From Syncephalastrum monosporum B8922 (Eukaryota > Mucoromycota > Mucoromycetes > Mucorales > Syncephalastraceae), in the NCBI GenBank assembly GCA_000697355.1, contig JNEN01000833.1:343497-407496 (forward strand): a stretch of 64,000 nt of DNA, read 5' to 3'. Below the pieces are notes generated by a model. The model saw nothing but the letters and a program-made list of their open reading frames with translations, had not been told where the DNA came from and did no database searches. Below, one piece after another: positions 32,840 to 43,968 of this stretch. Position numbers and translations under genes: made by a program. Every line of letters starts with the position of its first letter. The stretch's first letter is position 1.

Positions 32840-34405
32840 TTAGACACCGAAAGTGTTCGTGTATATGATCTCAGTCTTTTTAAAGCCGTTAAATTGAGAG
32901 GCTGCGCAAATCGTGTAAGCGCCCATGTTCTCCCAGTAGATCCAGTCACCGACGTCAAGCGTGGGTAGACGCGTCTTCTCCACCAGGCAATCAATCGAAT
33001 CGCAGGTGGGACCCCAGATGCTGCATTCCGACTCGTCCTCATCCAGCGTTTCACCGTATTTGAGCGTGCCGTCCTTGATAAGAACTAGAATGGCTCGAGT
33101 CAGCATCATTTAATCATGGGTGAAGTATTTCTCTCACCATTGGGATGCACTTTCTGATGGTCGAAAAGAATGCAGTTAAAGGAGCCGTACATGCCATCGT
33201 TGACATAGTCTAGAACACCCATGTAAATAAACAAAATTGCAAACATGCCAAGACGTTACTTACACATATAGTTAGAAGGACGGGTGTCTTGAGATTTGAC
33301 CGTACGGCGAGCAATGACATGGGTGCAGAGTGTAAAAGCGGAGGCAACAAAATAACGACCGGGTTCAGCAATGACGCGCACAGAGGCAGGAAACAGAGTG
33401 TCCAGAGCAGGAGCCAAGACAGCCGCCACCTTCTCGAATGTGATGCCATCCTGAACGTCTGCACCGGGGAAACCACCGCCCACGTCGAGGAGCGAAAAGG
33501 AAAAGCCATATTGTTCGGCTTCATCAAACACACGCCGTGCACGCAAAAGCGCATCTGCAAAGGCGTGTTCACTCGTACATCCAGAGCCCACATGGAAGCT
33601 GGGAAAAGGGGAGACGAAGGTCAGCAAAGCAAAAGGAAAGGAGCGGGGCGGGGGAGAAGGACAGACGAAAGACGAAACTCACCTCACGCCGACGACATTC
33701 AGCTCCAGATCCTTTGCCGTCTGCAACAGGTGAGGAACGTTCTCGAGAGGAGCACCAAACTTGAGGCCGAGCTGGCAGAGCGAGTTGGAATCATCGGTCA
33801 GAATGCGCAAGAGCAGTTCTGCGCCAGGGTAAAGACGTTTGATCTTCGCCAGCTCTTCCGCATTGTCAAAGGTCATGCGAGCCACGTTGTGCTGGGCAGC
33901 AAAGCGAACAAAGGAGGCCTGCTTGCACGGATTGGCGTAAATGATGCGGCCAGGATCGACGCCCAGGTCGAGGACTTGCTGGATCTCGGACTTGCTTGCG
34001 CAGTCAAATCCGCACTGCAGCGAGGCGAGCAGCTTCACGACCATGGGATCCGGATTCGATTTGACAGCTTAATGGACTGATAAGTATGTTGTGTCAGTGT
34101 TTCCTGGGTGATGGCTTACCGAAAAAGGGCTCGACGCGCGGTAAGAGGGTCTTCCAGCGAATGTGCTGGCGAAGGATAGAGCCGAGGTCACCGACGAAGA
34201 AGGGGCTTTCTTGGTCGAGGTCAGCTTCCTCCAGAGAGTCTAGTTTCTGCTGAATGCAGTCCTTGATGGAGCAGTTCTGAATGGGGGTGTCTGGGATGAT
34301 GCTGTCGGATGCCTGAACTGCAGCTGCGGCAGCCTTGTTGGAGATTGGCTTGAGACTGAGGTTGGGCACCCGGCTGGGCAGCACAGTTTCAAGCTTTGTA
34401 CGCAT
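32840..34405 (-). CDS. SPE1: Ornithine decarboxylase
   Basis: PLP enzyme converting ornithine to putrescine, the committed step of polyamine synthesis (cytosol). Five exons: 34405-34120, 34067-33683, 33598-33264, 33209-33138 and 33084-32840; 440 aa, phases consistent. The PLP lysine lies in FFGAVKSNPD across the first junction (K ~ residue 97). FDCASKSE and IIYANPCK follow. SFHVGSG and the Gly-rich phosphate-binding DVGGGFPG come next, then [11 protein letters not shown]. The catalytic cysteine is in WGPTCDSID, and the C-terminal barrel motif [12 protein letters not shown] is intact. The N-terminal ~50 residues are Ala/Ser-rich and variable, as in other fungi. Post-translational control by antizyme is known for the family, but nothing here shows it. 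A long upstream region (to 34880) may carry a leader. Confidence 0.95.
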
Positions 34406-34880
34406 GACGGCGAGGGCAAGATGGGCAGTAAGGGTGGCAGGAAAGAGGATTCAAGCAGAGATGAACAGTGCAGAGTGTGTGCAGAGTGTATAAGTTAAAG
34501 GGTCTCAGGCAAGCCAAGGAGGGAAGCCGCGGCGGGCGTAAAGGCTGTTCACAAGTCTTGTTTCTGAGGACGTCTTGGGCAATACGGGTCTGAATATATA
34601 CAGCCCGCAAATAAAAAAAAGTAGAGGAGGGGGTTTTTGATATAAAGAAAGACTGTGCTTCTCTATGATAATATGCCAAAGTCTATGGGAACAGAACTTT
34701 AGCAAAAGAGGGAAGAAGATATATGGAAATGGAGAGAAGACTGAATGCGTCTTTTTTTCCATGTTTTTTCTAGCGGAGCTTAATCGCGAGAGAGGGCGAA
34801 AAAAAGTATGTGTAAAAAATTATATGTAAAAAAATCAACTTTTAGCTGAAGTGGGAGGGGGGGGTGGGGCAGTTTCATGA
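34406..34880. other. Intergenic between ODC start and COQ1 stop
   Basis: A/T-rich with T- and A-runs, containing the ODC promoter/leader on the minus strand. A minus-strand frame at 34505-34762 overlaps it but is low-complexity. No gene is supported. Confidence 0.45.
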
Positions 34881-36418
34881 TTAATGACGCCGCGTGAGCA
34901 ATTTTTCCGTGAGTTGAATAAGTGCAGCACGGGCATCCGAGGGCGGCAGGCGCGAGATAGTTTCGATAGCGGTTTTGCAGTGCGATTCAGCCAGACCCAT
35001 CGTTTTTTTGAGTCCGTCGCTCTGATACACGAAATTCCGTGCCTATCCAAAACCAGCCAGATTTGAGCAAAATAAGACAACCCTTAATACCTATCGATCG
35101 ATATTTTTGCTTTGGTTACCTTTTCGACGTCGCCTTCCTCTGCAAATTTGCGTTTGATCAAAGGCTCCAGTTCAGGGAACTCTTCCCACGCAAACAAGAC
35201 AGGCGCTGTCGCCAATCCGAGCTTGAGATCGGCGCCTGCCGGCTTGCCGAGGTCAGCTGCAGTTACTGTAAAATCAAGCATATCGTCCACCAGTTGGAAT
35301 GCGAGTCCCAGGTTGCGTCCGAAATCATACGCGATATCGGCCACTTCTTTTGTGCAGTTGCCCAGCACAGCCGACGCCTTGCAGCTTTGTGCAATCAAAC
35401 TGCCCGTCTTCATGTAGGTCTTTTCCATGTAATAATCAAACGTCGACATCTTTGGCTTGTCCGCTCCTGAACGTCCGTCCTGCGTGTTCTTGAGCTGCAT
35501 GAATTCGCCTTCGACGAGGTTGGCAATGCAGGTGGCCATGAGCTCGGTGCACTCTGCGTTCCGGAGACGGGCGAGGGCCAAGGAGGCCCGGGCGAGCAAG
35601 AAGTCGCCGGCGAGGACGGCCATCTTGTTGCCGAAACTGGCGTTGGCGGAGGGGAGGTTGCGGCGGGTGAGGGAGGCATCAATGACATCGTCGTGAAGGA
35701 GAGAGGCGGTGTGGATCATCTCGGATATCTCGGCCAGGCGCCGCTGGGTGGGCAGGATGGTGCAACCCTGGCGGGTGATGGAGGGGGTGTAGTGTGTCTG
35801 GCGGTCAAAGGTGTCGTGGCTGGTGATATTCTTCAGACCATGCGAGATGGGGGTGTCTATGGATTGGTAGTCTATCGTCGGTTCTTTTTGATCTTTGGGT
35901 GCGATGCTCGTGGCCTGTGCGGTCAAGAGAACGAGGAGAGGTCGGATATGTTTGCCGTCTGCGCTGAAATAGTGCTTGGCAACCGTGTTGAGAAAAGGGT
36001 GGCCACTGCCTAGCAACTTGCCAATGTTGCCCTTGAGATCAAGCAGATCGCGTCCCACCAGTTTGGCAGGATCCACTATGCGATCTTGCTCTTCGTCGTC
36101 TTGGACCAGGCTTTGTGCTTCGCGCATGGCCTGATTCCAGGTCGTGGCCTCCCCCGTAAAAGGCACGGCATCGGATGTTTTCGTGACATGGCGTAATGGC
36201 GTGGCATCGATGACCTTGGAGCGGAGGGCGTCGAGACCCTGCGCAACTTTGTTGAGGGGTGAATCGTCTGCGACCTGCTTGGGCTCGGCAGCTGCTTTGT
36301 GGTGGTGCTTTGGCGAGGAGTGGTAAAGCACTCGCGAGCTAGCCAGAGACGCTTTCAGCGAAGGAGAGGCAGGGGCCGTACTCGTTGTTCTTAAACGCAG
36401 TGCTCGTCGCGTTATCAT
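34881..36418 (-). CDS. COQ1: Mitochondrial polyprenyl (hexaprenyl-type) diphosphate synthase
   Basis: Makes the isoprenoid side chain of ubiquinone in the mitochondrion. Two exons: 36418-35120 and 35042-34881, joined in phase as VEK|ARNFVYQSD; 486 aa. The N-terminus (MITRRALRLRTTSTAPASPSL) is a typical presequence, followed by ~90 linker residues. The catalytic core has GKHIRPLL, the first aspartate-rich motif in LLHDDVIDAS and GNKMAVLAGDFLLARA. The second aspartate-rich motif is in LAFQLVDDMLDF. A segment of ~35 residues with THYTPSITRQG precedes the first DDxxD and is typical of eukaryotic Coq1. Chain length (C45, C50 or other) cannot be judged. The C-terminus carries the usual YQSDG-KKTMGLAE helix. 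Confidence 0.95.
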
Positions 36419-37232
36419 GTGTTGTATGGGTGTATCTATCGGGGAAGGGCCTATCCCGGTTATATTTTCTGAACTTGCCCAATGTAATTCATTGGCGGCA
36501 TAGGCTCAGCCACCATGCACCCATTCCATTTATCGGCTATGTCAGCCCAATTACAGTACATCCTCTCTCAATACCAAATAAACTCACTGTGCTGTGCAAC
36601 AAAAAGAAACAAAAATACTGCAGATTACCAATAAAAATGGAAGGGAGCTCTTTTGTCACAAGACCTTCCGTGTGCTGTCTGCATCCTGCCCCAGCAGCGC
36701 CACAGGCGTGTATGTCTAAAATGGACACCCCTCTCCATTGTTTCCGGTAGACTCGTACTACGCAAACCAAAAGCAGATGAGCAGGTGCAAGCCTGTCCCG
36801 TCCTACGCTTGCTATGAGCTGAGCCTGTGATATGGAATGCTCAGCGATTATAAGCCGTGCTGTACAAGACGTGGTAGGCTGGATCTACATTATAACATTT
36901 AAGCGATGAATGTCCCTATCATGCAGGTTTTGGCAATATTTTAATGGAGGGGAATGGTGTCAGGAATTGCTGCTACCTGGTCTAAGCGCTGTATATACAA
37001 TTTGCTCAATATTCTACCTATTTGCAGCACACGATTAGGTACGTTAGAGCTATACTGTATGTACAGAAGCTAGTGTGATTCCACCCGTTAGCGATCTTGG
37101 CAACTTTTGATAAAGTGTATTTCCAAAATTAAAAATAGCGTAGCCTTGGCAAACAACCACTCTGTATTCATGTGTCTCTTTTGACTGGTACCTCCACTAC
37201 ACTACTCAAGTCAACTCAAGTGAAGTCAAGCC
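36419..37232. other. Intergenic between divergent COQ1 and membrane-protein genes
   Basis: AT-rich; contains both promoters. A CAAGTCAACTCAAGTGAAGTCAAG triplet of related words (37208-37231) directly precedes the start of the plus-strand gene. No coding frame is supported. Confidence 0.45.
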
Positions 37233-38638
37233 ATGAGCACGTACGAGTTGCCCTCGATCTACAATCAAAAGCAACGGAGCACACAATACTTCCAAGGCGA
37301 CGATGACCTTGACCTTCACGATGGGCTGCATGACCAGACACAACCTATTGTATTGTCGCCCGACCAACAGCTCGTGAATCGCGAAACGAATGATAGTCGT
37401 CTCGTCTGCCTACTTTTAATCACCCCACTCGCAATGCTCATCTTTACACTTATTCCTGTCGTCACCGACCTTCCAGCTGTGAGCAGTATGACTTCTGGCG
37501 ACGCTATCTGGCGTCTATTTGACCCCGTATGTCTCGTAATCCATGATCCTTTTCCAGGGCTGAGCCATCCTTTATTTAGCTCGTTACGTTGCCCCTCAAC
37601 ATGTTCATCATGTTCAATATCGGGCCAAGCGCTGCCAGTTGTAAGCGGGCCCTCGATATAAAACATAAGGCGGACTGACGGAGCATCCACGTTACTGTAG
37701 GGGGACCTTTCAAAGAGAAAACGATCGTTTGGTTGCTCTGGGCGATAGGAGCGGCTATCTACGTTCAGGGGCACGGGATCCATCTAGCAGCAGCTTTGTT
37801 CAAGGTATGCGCAAATAAATGGCTACCCTTGCACACACAACCCATGCTGAGCTCGTTACTATTTCTATGTCTATTTGTATTTCTATCTCTGTTGTCACTG
37901 TCTAGCACCCCGTGGAAGATTTCATGAACGCACATCCAGAACTCATGGCCGACGCCACGCTCGGGCCGCAACTGACAGCCATCTATTTGTATATGGAAGA
38001 TTTGTGGGAACACAAGATCGCGCATTACATGTATGCTTTTGGTATGTGCTTGCGCTTTGCACTAGTACTGTATAGAGAGCTTAGAATTGAAACCATCCAG
38101 GTGCCATGTGGATGTCTTGGGTCCAGATCCTGGCTTTCAGGGACCAAGTGAATGGCCCACTCTCCATGCTTAACAAGGTTGTTTTCGCACTTGGTTCCCT
38201 CGTCTATGGTAGGTCCTCACCCACCAAGTGAAGCAAAAAACTCAACTCTATGACATAGGCGCACTACTTGCTGCTGTAGCGATTGAATTTCCAGATGGAC
38301 TGTATGGTAAGTATAAGAAACCCGGAAAAGGCTTTTCGAGATATCAACACTTTGTAGTGGGGCTTGTGTATACACTGGTGATTGGATCCATCTGCATCCT
38401 CATCATCACCTTGAACCGGAGGCGGCTTCCCAAAGGCGGAATACTCACCATGGGTCGGCGCACTGTCCTTCAGTACTATCTGGGCAAGTAGCATTCTATG
38501 TATGGACACACATGGGCTCATTGTCTTCTTTTTTTTTTTTTCTTTTGTATAGGTGCATGTGTAGTAGGACTGGTTGTGGTGGTTGCATGGATCGGGAAAT
38601 ACGGGTTCGTCAATCGAAAGGCAGCGGGCGTTGCTTAG
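37233..38638 (+). CDS. Multi-pass membrane protein with GHGIH motif, unnamed family
   Basis: Eight exons: 37233-37526, 37580-37640, 37701-37804, 37906-38041, 38101-38208, 38259-38306, 38358-38483 and 38553-38638; 320 aa, all phases consistent. The last intron is GC-AG (donor GCAAGT). About seven membrane segments are visible, starting LVCLLLITPLAMLIFTLIPVV (~residues 59-79). The signature region is IYVQGHGIHLAAALFK (~residues 138-153), followed by an acidic/His-rich soluble stretch and YMEDLWEHKIAHYMYAFG. Regular spacing of His and Asp/Glu near membrane faces suggests metal or substrate handling; this is inference. I believe similar GHGIH membrane proteins occur in bacteria, but I cannot name the family. 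The soluble N-terminus is ~55 residues. It is convergent with the NR2C2AP-like gene, 98 bp apart. Confidence 0.85.
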
Positions 38639-38736
38639 TGATGACGGTGACGGTGACGACGTTCATAAGAGCGATGATATATCACATGAGAAAATAATTT
38701 GTATGTACAGACTGTATAGCTTTTCGATATAACGCT

Positions 38737-39285
38737 TTAGCCTTCTTTATGACCCAAGACATCCAATTTGTAGATAGTAATTCGTCCATAAAAATCTGTA
38801 CTCTCCTCAAAGATGACCTTTAGGCGTTGAAGAGGAACAGAAGAGGGAATCGGGAAGGACTGACTCGGGTTGATATCTTCAGGGTAGAATTCGCCGAGAT
38901 CGACGCTGTAGTCGTTGGGCGACGATGGCTCACTGCCCAGGGCGCGGCACTTTTTGCCCACGAAGCCACCTTGGAAGGTCAGAACAAGCGTTTCTACCTT
39001 GGCAGGCGATCCGAAATCAATCAGGACGTGCTGGGGCAGACCCTATATAGATACAACAGGTTTATCAGAGCGTCATTATTAAGGGTTCCATGGTATCCTA
39101 CCTGCTCCGAGTTCCAGCAGGTTTCTTCGCTGCCATCAACGAGGTTTTGCTTACCATAAGTGGTGGTGTCGCGATTCAGGACGGAGCTGACCCTTGAAAT
39201 GTGGACTGACGGTGAGTTGCACACAATGGGTAGAGGAGACGGGGTCGTACTTGATGCGGGATTCGGGAGTAATGACGGATGTCAT
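38737..39285 (-). CDS. NR2C2AP-like (nuclear receptor 2C2-associated) protein
   Basis: Small conserved eukaryotic protein with a discoidin/galactose-binding-like fold. Three exons: 39285-39251, 39192-39102 and 39042-38737; 143 aa, like the human protein (139 aa). Family segments are clear: KVSSVLNRDTTTYGKQNL, DGSEETCWNSEQG, LVLTFQGGFVG, EFYPEDINPSQSFPIPSS, LKVIFEESTDFYGRITIYKLDVLG. In animals the protein binds the orphan receptor TR4; fungi lack such receptors, so its role here is unknown. It shares a 126-bp intergenic region with the divergent RIC1 gene. Confidence 0.9.
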
Positions 39286-39411
39286 TTCGAAGGTGTTGGT
39301 GGGCGTTTTGGATATAAAAAAAGCAAAAGGGTTAAAAGACGAACAAATTCAAGCGCCGTTTCCGTGGTACGGGCCCAGTGCTTCTCCTTCTTCTTTCTAC
39401 TGTAGAATAGA
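39286..39411. promoter_or_regulatory. Compact bidirectional promoter of NR2C2AP-like and RIC1
   Basis: The start codons of two divergent genes lie only 126 bp apart. The stretch contains a GGATATAAAAAAAG word (39308-39321) and a CTTCTTTC tract just before the RIC1 ATG. With so little room, both genes must initiate from overlapping elements. Confidence 0.55.
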
Positions 39412-42400
39412 ATGTACTGGCTCAACGGCATAGCAAGCCAATTGTGCTTGGCGAGTGCCATCCGAGCGAGTGCGCAGGCCACGGATGCAAAGAGTCAGCC
39501 GTCATCGTCCTTTCCGCGCCCTTCAGACATGGTCTGCATGGCTGCATCCCCGCACGCGTCGCTCTTTGTCACCTGCACCGCAACCGCCCTCTACCTTTGG
39601 TCAGTCAAGGTACTTTGAACCGCCCTATCCATCCTTCCTTGCTCACCGAACATAAACCAAATATACGCCGTCTACAACGTGCACTCGATATCCACCTCCA
39701 CCGTCTGTATCAGCCGGTCACCATGCTTTCCTTTGTCGAACGGTCCGAGAAACACATCGATGAGTTTGGCGAAAACAAGTCCATTCTCTGGAAACCCGAT
39801 GCTACCGCTATTGTCATCATGGTATATCTCTATCTAATATTATTGTCCTTTTATCCACTCGAGCTGAACTTTTTTCTAATCACCTTTTATCTTCTCTCCT
39901 GTTTATGCATCGATTTTACCTATCCATCTATTTATATCTTGCTCTCTCTGTTTAGACCACCAAAAACTATCTTTTATTGTACGCCATCATCAACTTTGAT
40001 CAACGCGCCTTTGAATTTAGTTTTGCGCACTCACACCACGCCCATGTGTCTGGACCTGGCGAAGGCGGCGGTCCACGGACGATCCTCTTAAAATTTCGAC
40101 TCGCCATACGGGTAGATGCCGGCGTCTCCTGGTACGCTATATGCATGATTTTATCCTCTTGACATCTTATTTTAATTGGATCGTTTCTCTAGGGGCACGT
40201 CGTCTGATGATACGCTCATCATTGCCACTGAAAAACCTGCTGCCATCCAGTGCATCTCTTGGAATCCACACGAAGTCAACTCTACCCAAACATCTATACA
40301 ACACAAACTCGGCATCTTGCGAGACCCCGCTGGTAAGTCCATCGACGAGAGAAAATCATGATATCAATCCTGAATTTTTTTTATTAGAGCGCGTCGTCCT
40401 TGCCAAATACGACAGAGCTATGAACATATCCGTCTGGATATCCGACGTAGGCCGCGCTTATTTTATTCTCAATGCACGAGGGGCGGGTTCTCCCAAAGAG
40501 CGCCGAAAAAGCAGAAGTTCCATCGGGGTCAGTTTGCAAGCCTTTTCTTTATATAAATATATATATATATATATGTTCAGCCTATGTAACTAATCGCGTC
40601 TATAGTCCAACCCACCGCCTCTCGAAAATGGGGATCGCCGCGCTTCCTTATCAGGGCCCATCTCACCCACCATGCCTTCCTACCGTGATCCCATTACCTG
40701 GAACGGCATCTGCTTTCATGAGGCAGCCGAAGGCGAACAGGCGGCCACCTGTGTAGCTATCAATGCCAAGTTCTCTCTGATCGCGGTCGGCACAAAAGGG
40801 TAACAGAAAGCTATGCTCGTGTAACCTGTTTGATTGACACCGGGAAAATTGTATTTAGCGGCAAGGTCTTTGTCTATTCAGCTCAAAACTACACCTCCGC
40901 GCCTACTTTGTCACATACTCTGTCCCTCGTCGCTTACCCCTCCTCCGATCCCATCTCACGACGAGCAGACCAAGGAGAATACGAAGTCAATATTGTCACT
41001 TCTCTCGAATGGACCTCGGACGGATATGCGATCGCGGTCGGCTATCAGCATCGTGGACTGGCCATCTGGAGTGTCTATGGCAATCTCCTCAGCTCTATTA
41101 ATGAAACCGATGATATCTTTCTTGGGCACAAAAATGAGGCGGACATGATGTAAGGGGATAGAAAGAAAGATTCAGGCACTGGATCGCTTACTATTTAACC
41201 AAAGGAGCCCCTCTCGGACGCAAGATGCGTATGTTCGAGGCATTAGCAGCTTGGTAAAGGAAAAGGGAGTCGATATGTGTATGAGTACATCCTAATCCGA
41301 GTGGATAGTTTTGGGGCCCTGGCAACCATCAACTTTTTGTCTTGAGTATGGATTACGAAGACGACAGCCATGAGCCAATTCACAAGCTGTACACGCTCCC
41401 CTTTGCAAAATCTGCGATTACCAATTTCCACAATTCCGTAAGTGTCATCCATTGAAATATGCGTTTTGTTGTTTACACTGCAACAGGACAATGCACGGAG
41501 AGGACTTTTACAAACCGATGATCGCGTCCTTGTCTATAATTACGGTGGCGACTATCAAGAAAACAACACGACAACCATTGACCCCGATGCTGTGATGTGG
41601 ACTCAAGTACTGGTACGTGCTACAGATACGACGCTACATTACGCTTATGCTTTGTTTTAGTATCCCCCCATGTATATAACCGACCACTGGCCTATCCGCT
41701 ATTCATCCATTAGCTCTGACGGCAAATTTATTGCCGTCGCTGGCCGACGGGGATTCGCACACTACAATACCTTTTCAAATCGATGGAAGCTTTTCGGTAA
41801 CCAGCAGCAAGAACAGAGTTTCCTGGTGCGAGGCGGCATGGTATGGTACAAGAACCTACTACTCGTTGCCTGCGAGACGTCGGGTACCACAGGTGGTAAA
41901 AATTACGAGGTAAGAAAAATGAAGGGCCTTTTTTTTTTATGCAATGAGCACCGAGCGCTCACAAATGCTTAGGTCCGCATCTACAATCGAGACAATAACC
42001 TCGACAACGCCTACATCCTGCACACTGAAACACTGACCCACGTACCTCTGTATCTCAATGTGTGTGGCAACTATTTGCTTGTATATACCGCAGAGAATGT
42101 CTTGAGCATCTATACCATCATTGCCAAGTCAGACAGTGCCACGTCCATGAGCAACGGCAGCGCAAATTCTGTCACAGCCAGACTCGAGCGCGTGCGTCGC
42201 GTGACCTTTGGCGGCATCGTTGCCAGAGTCACTCGTGTGCGCGGCATCAGTCTCTTTGGGAGCTATGTGGGAGGTAGGTTACATGGTCAACCCAGGCAAG
42301 CTTTTTGCATGACTCACTTCAATACTTAGATCAAATGAGTAACATAAATGACGTTATCACATCCAATATCCTCATCCTGGTGGATGGAAAACTCATCATG

Positions 42401-43968
42401 TTATGTCCCAGAGTACCAGTAAGATTAGCGTTTTTCCTCTCGCCTTATAGTTCCACTCACTGACTGATTGTAGGACGACGATGATGACTCGGACCTGACG
42501 GGCCATGTATCAATACAGTCGCACTACGACGTGCACGTGGTCTGCAACAAAACCGAATACTACTGGATAGGCCGGAAAAGTATCGCCAACCTTTGCAATT
42601 CTTTATGGGCTGTCGATGATCAAGGCATCAAGATGTTCCCGAACTTGTTGCGGAGTGACGAGTGCAGCTTCCAAACGTTTGGCAATGATGTCTATGAAAG
42701 TGAACCATCCACGCCCACGACGCCGAGTATACTAGCTGCAAGAGCGAATATTGGCAGGCCGTACTCGCTCGGCTATCACATTGGCCCCGAACCTGCCTCA
42801 CCTTCCATGTCCGTCGTCGAAATGGAGGGCTTCTCACGCTGGCACATTCCAAGTTTCGACAACCTCGAAGACGGCACTATCCATATCCCCTTGGACTTTT
42901 ACCCACACTCTGTCCTGGTGGAGAAGGGCGTGATCGTGGGTGTCGAGCAAGGCATGATATACCGTGAATCCCTTGGCTTTGTCATGTTCAAGATGAGTAC
43001 CAAGGTAGGACGTACACAGCTGTGCATTGCATCCTCTTAAGCTTTTTTTTCTTCTTCTCGCTCTTGCTCTCTCTAGACACACCTCTTCCTCCACCATGTC
43101 CTCCAGTACTTGCTGCATAAAGATTTCGAGGAGGATGCGGTTGTCTTTGCACGTGCCTACGAGCGATTGATCTACTTTGGTCACTCATTGGAAATCTTAC
43201 TGCATACCGTGCTCGAGGAGGAGACAGAGCACCGGGTCGACCAAGGTAAACATGGCAGGCCAAGCGTCCCCACATGTACATGCTCATTTTTGTTTTCCCC
43301 CGTCTTTGCTTGGCGAAAACCCAAAGATGCGATCTTGCCGCTGGTGATCAAATTTTTGGACCAGTTTCCACACGCCTTGGACGTGATTGTCAGCTGTGCT
43401 CGTAAAACTGAGGTGGCACTATGGGACCATTTGTTTTCCGCTGTCGGCGAGCCCAAAGATTTGTTTGAGGTATGGTGTATACATGTCGCGACAGGAGCGT
43501 TATCTCATTTGTTTTGATGAAGCTGTGCCTCTCTGATGGTCGGCTGCGGACAGCGACATCCTACCTGATCATCTTGCAAACGATGCAACCTCTGGCTGTG
43601 GGTGGGAAGGTAACACAAGAACTACAAACAGACGCATCTAGGCTCCCCACCAGATCAACCTGTTGACACCGCGTTTTTTCATAGGACACGATCCGTTTAT
43701 TACAAAGGGCTATGGACATGGATGATTACGAGTTATGCAAGGAACTGGTCCGGTTCCTGAGCTCCATTGATAGTAAGCTCATCAACGAATCAACCATCCT
43801 TCAACCACTGACGTTGTGTCGTAACACTTAGATTCCGGAAAGACACTCGAAGAAGCACTCCACGTTATCAAGTCGCGAATGAACCAGGACGGTCCATTGT
43901 CACCGCACAGCGAAGATGCCCAGGTTGACAAAGTGGTGCAGAGTATACAAGGCCTGAGCCTAGCTTGA
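39412..43968 (+). CDS. RIC1: Ric1, subunit of the Ric1-Rgp1 exchange factor for Rab6/Ypt6
   Basis: With Rgp1 it activates Ypt6/Rab6 at the Golgi for retrograde traffic. Nineteen exons: 39412-39609, 39714-39821, 39956-40131, 40193-40332, 40388-40527, 40606-40799, 40859-41149, 41205-41253, 41309-41437, 41487-41612, 41661-41909, 41973-42273, 42330-42418, 42474-43004, 43077-43245, 43327-43469, 43524-43610, 43685-43772 and 43832-43968. They sum to 1114 aa with consistent phases (yeast 1056). The N-terminus starts MYW, as in the family, with WD40-like strands (FGENKSILWKPDA). The middle has YVRGISSLFWGPGNHQLF and DHWPIRYSSISSDGKFIAVAGRRG. The C-terminal RIC1 domain has LFLHHVLQYLLHKD, LPLVIKFLDQFPHALDVIVSCARKTE and DDYELCKELVRFLSSID. 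A Thr/Pro/Ser insert lies at ~800-830. Confidence 0.93.
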
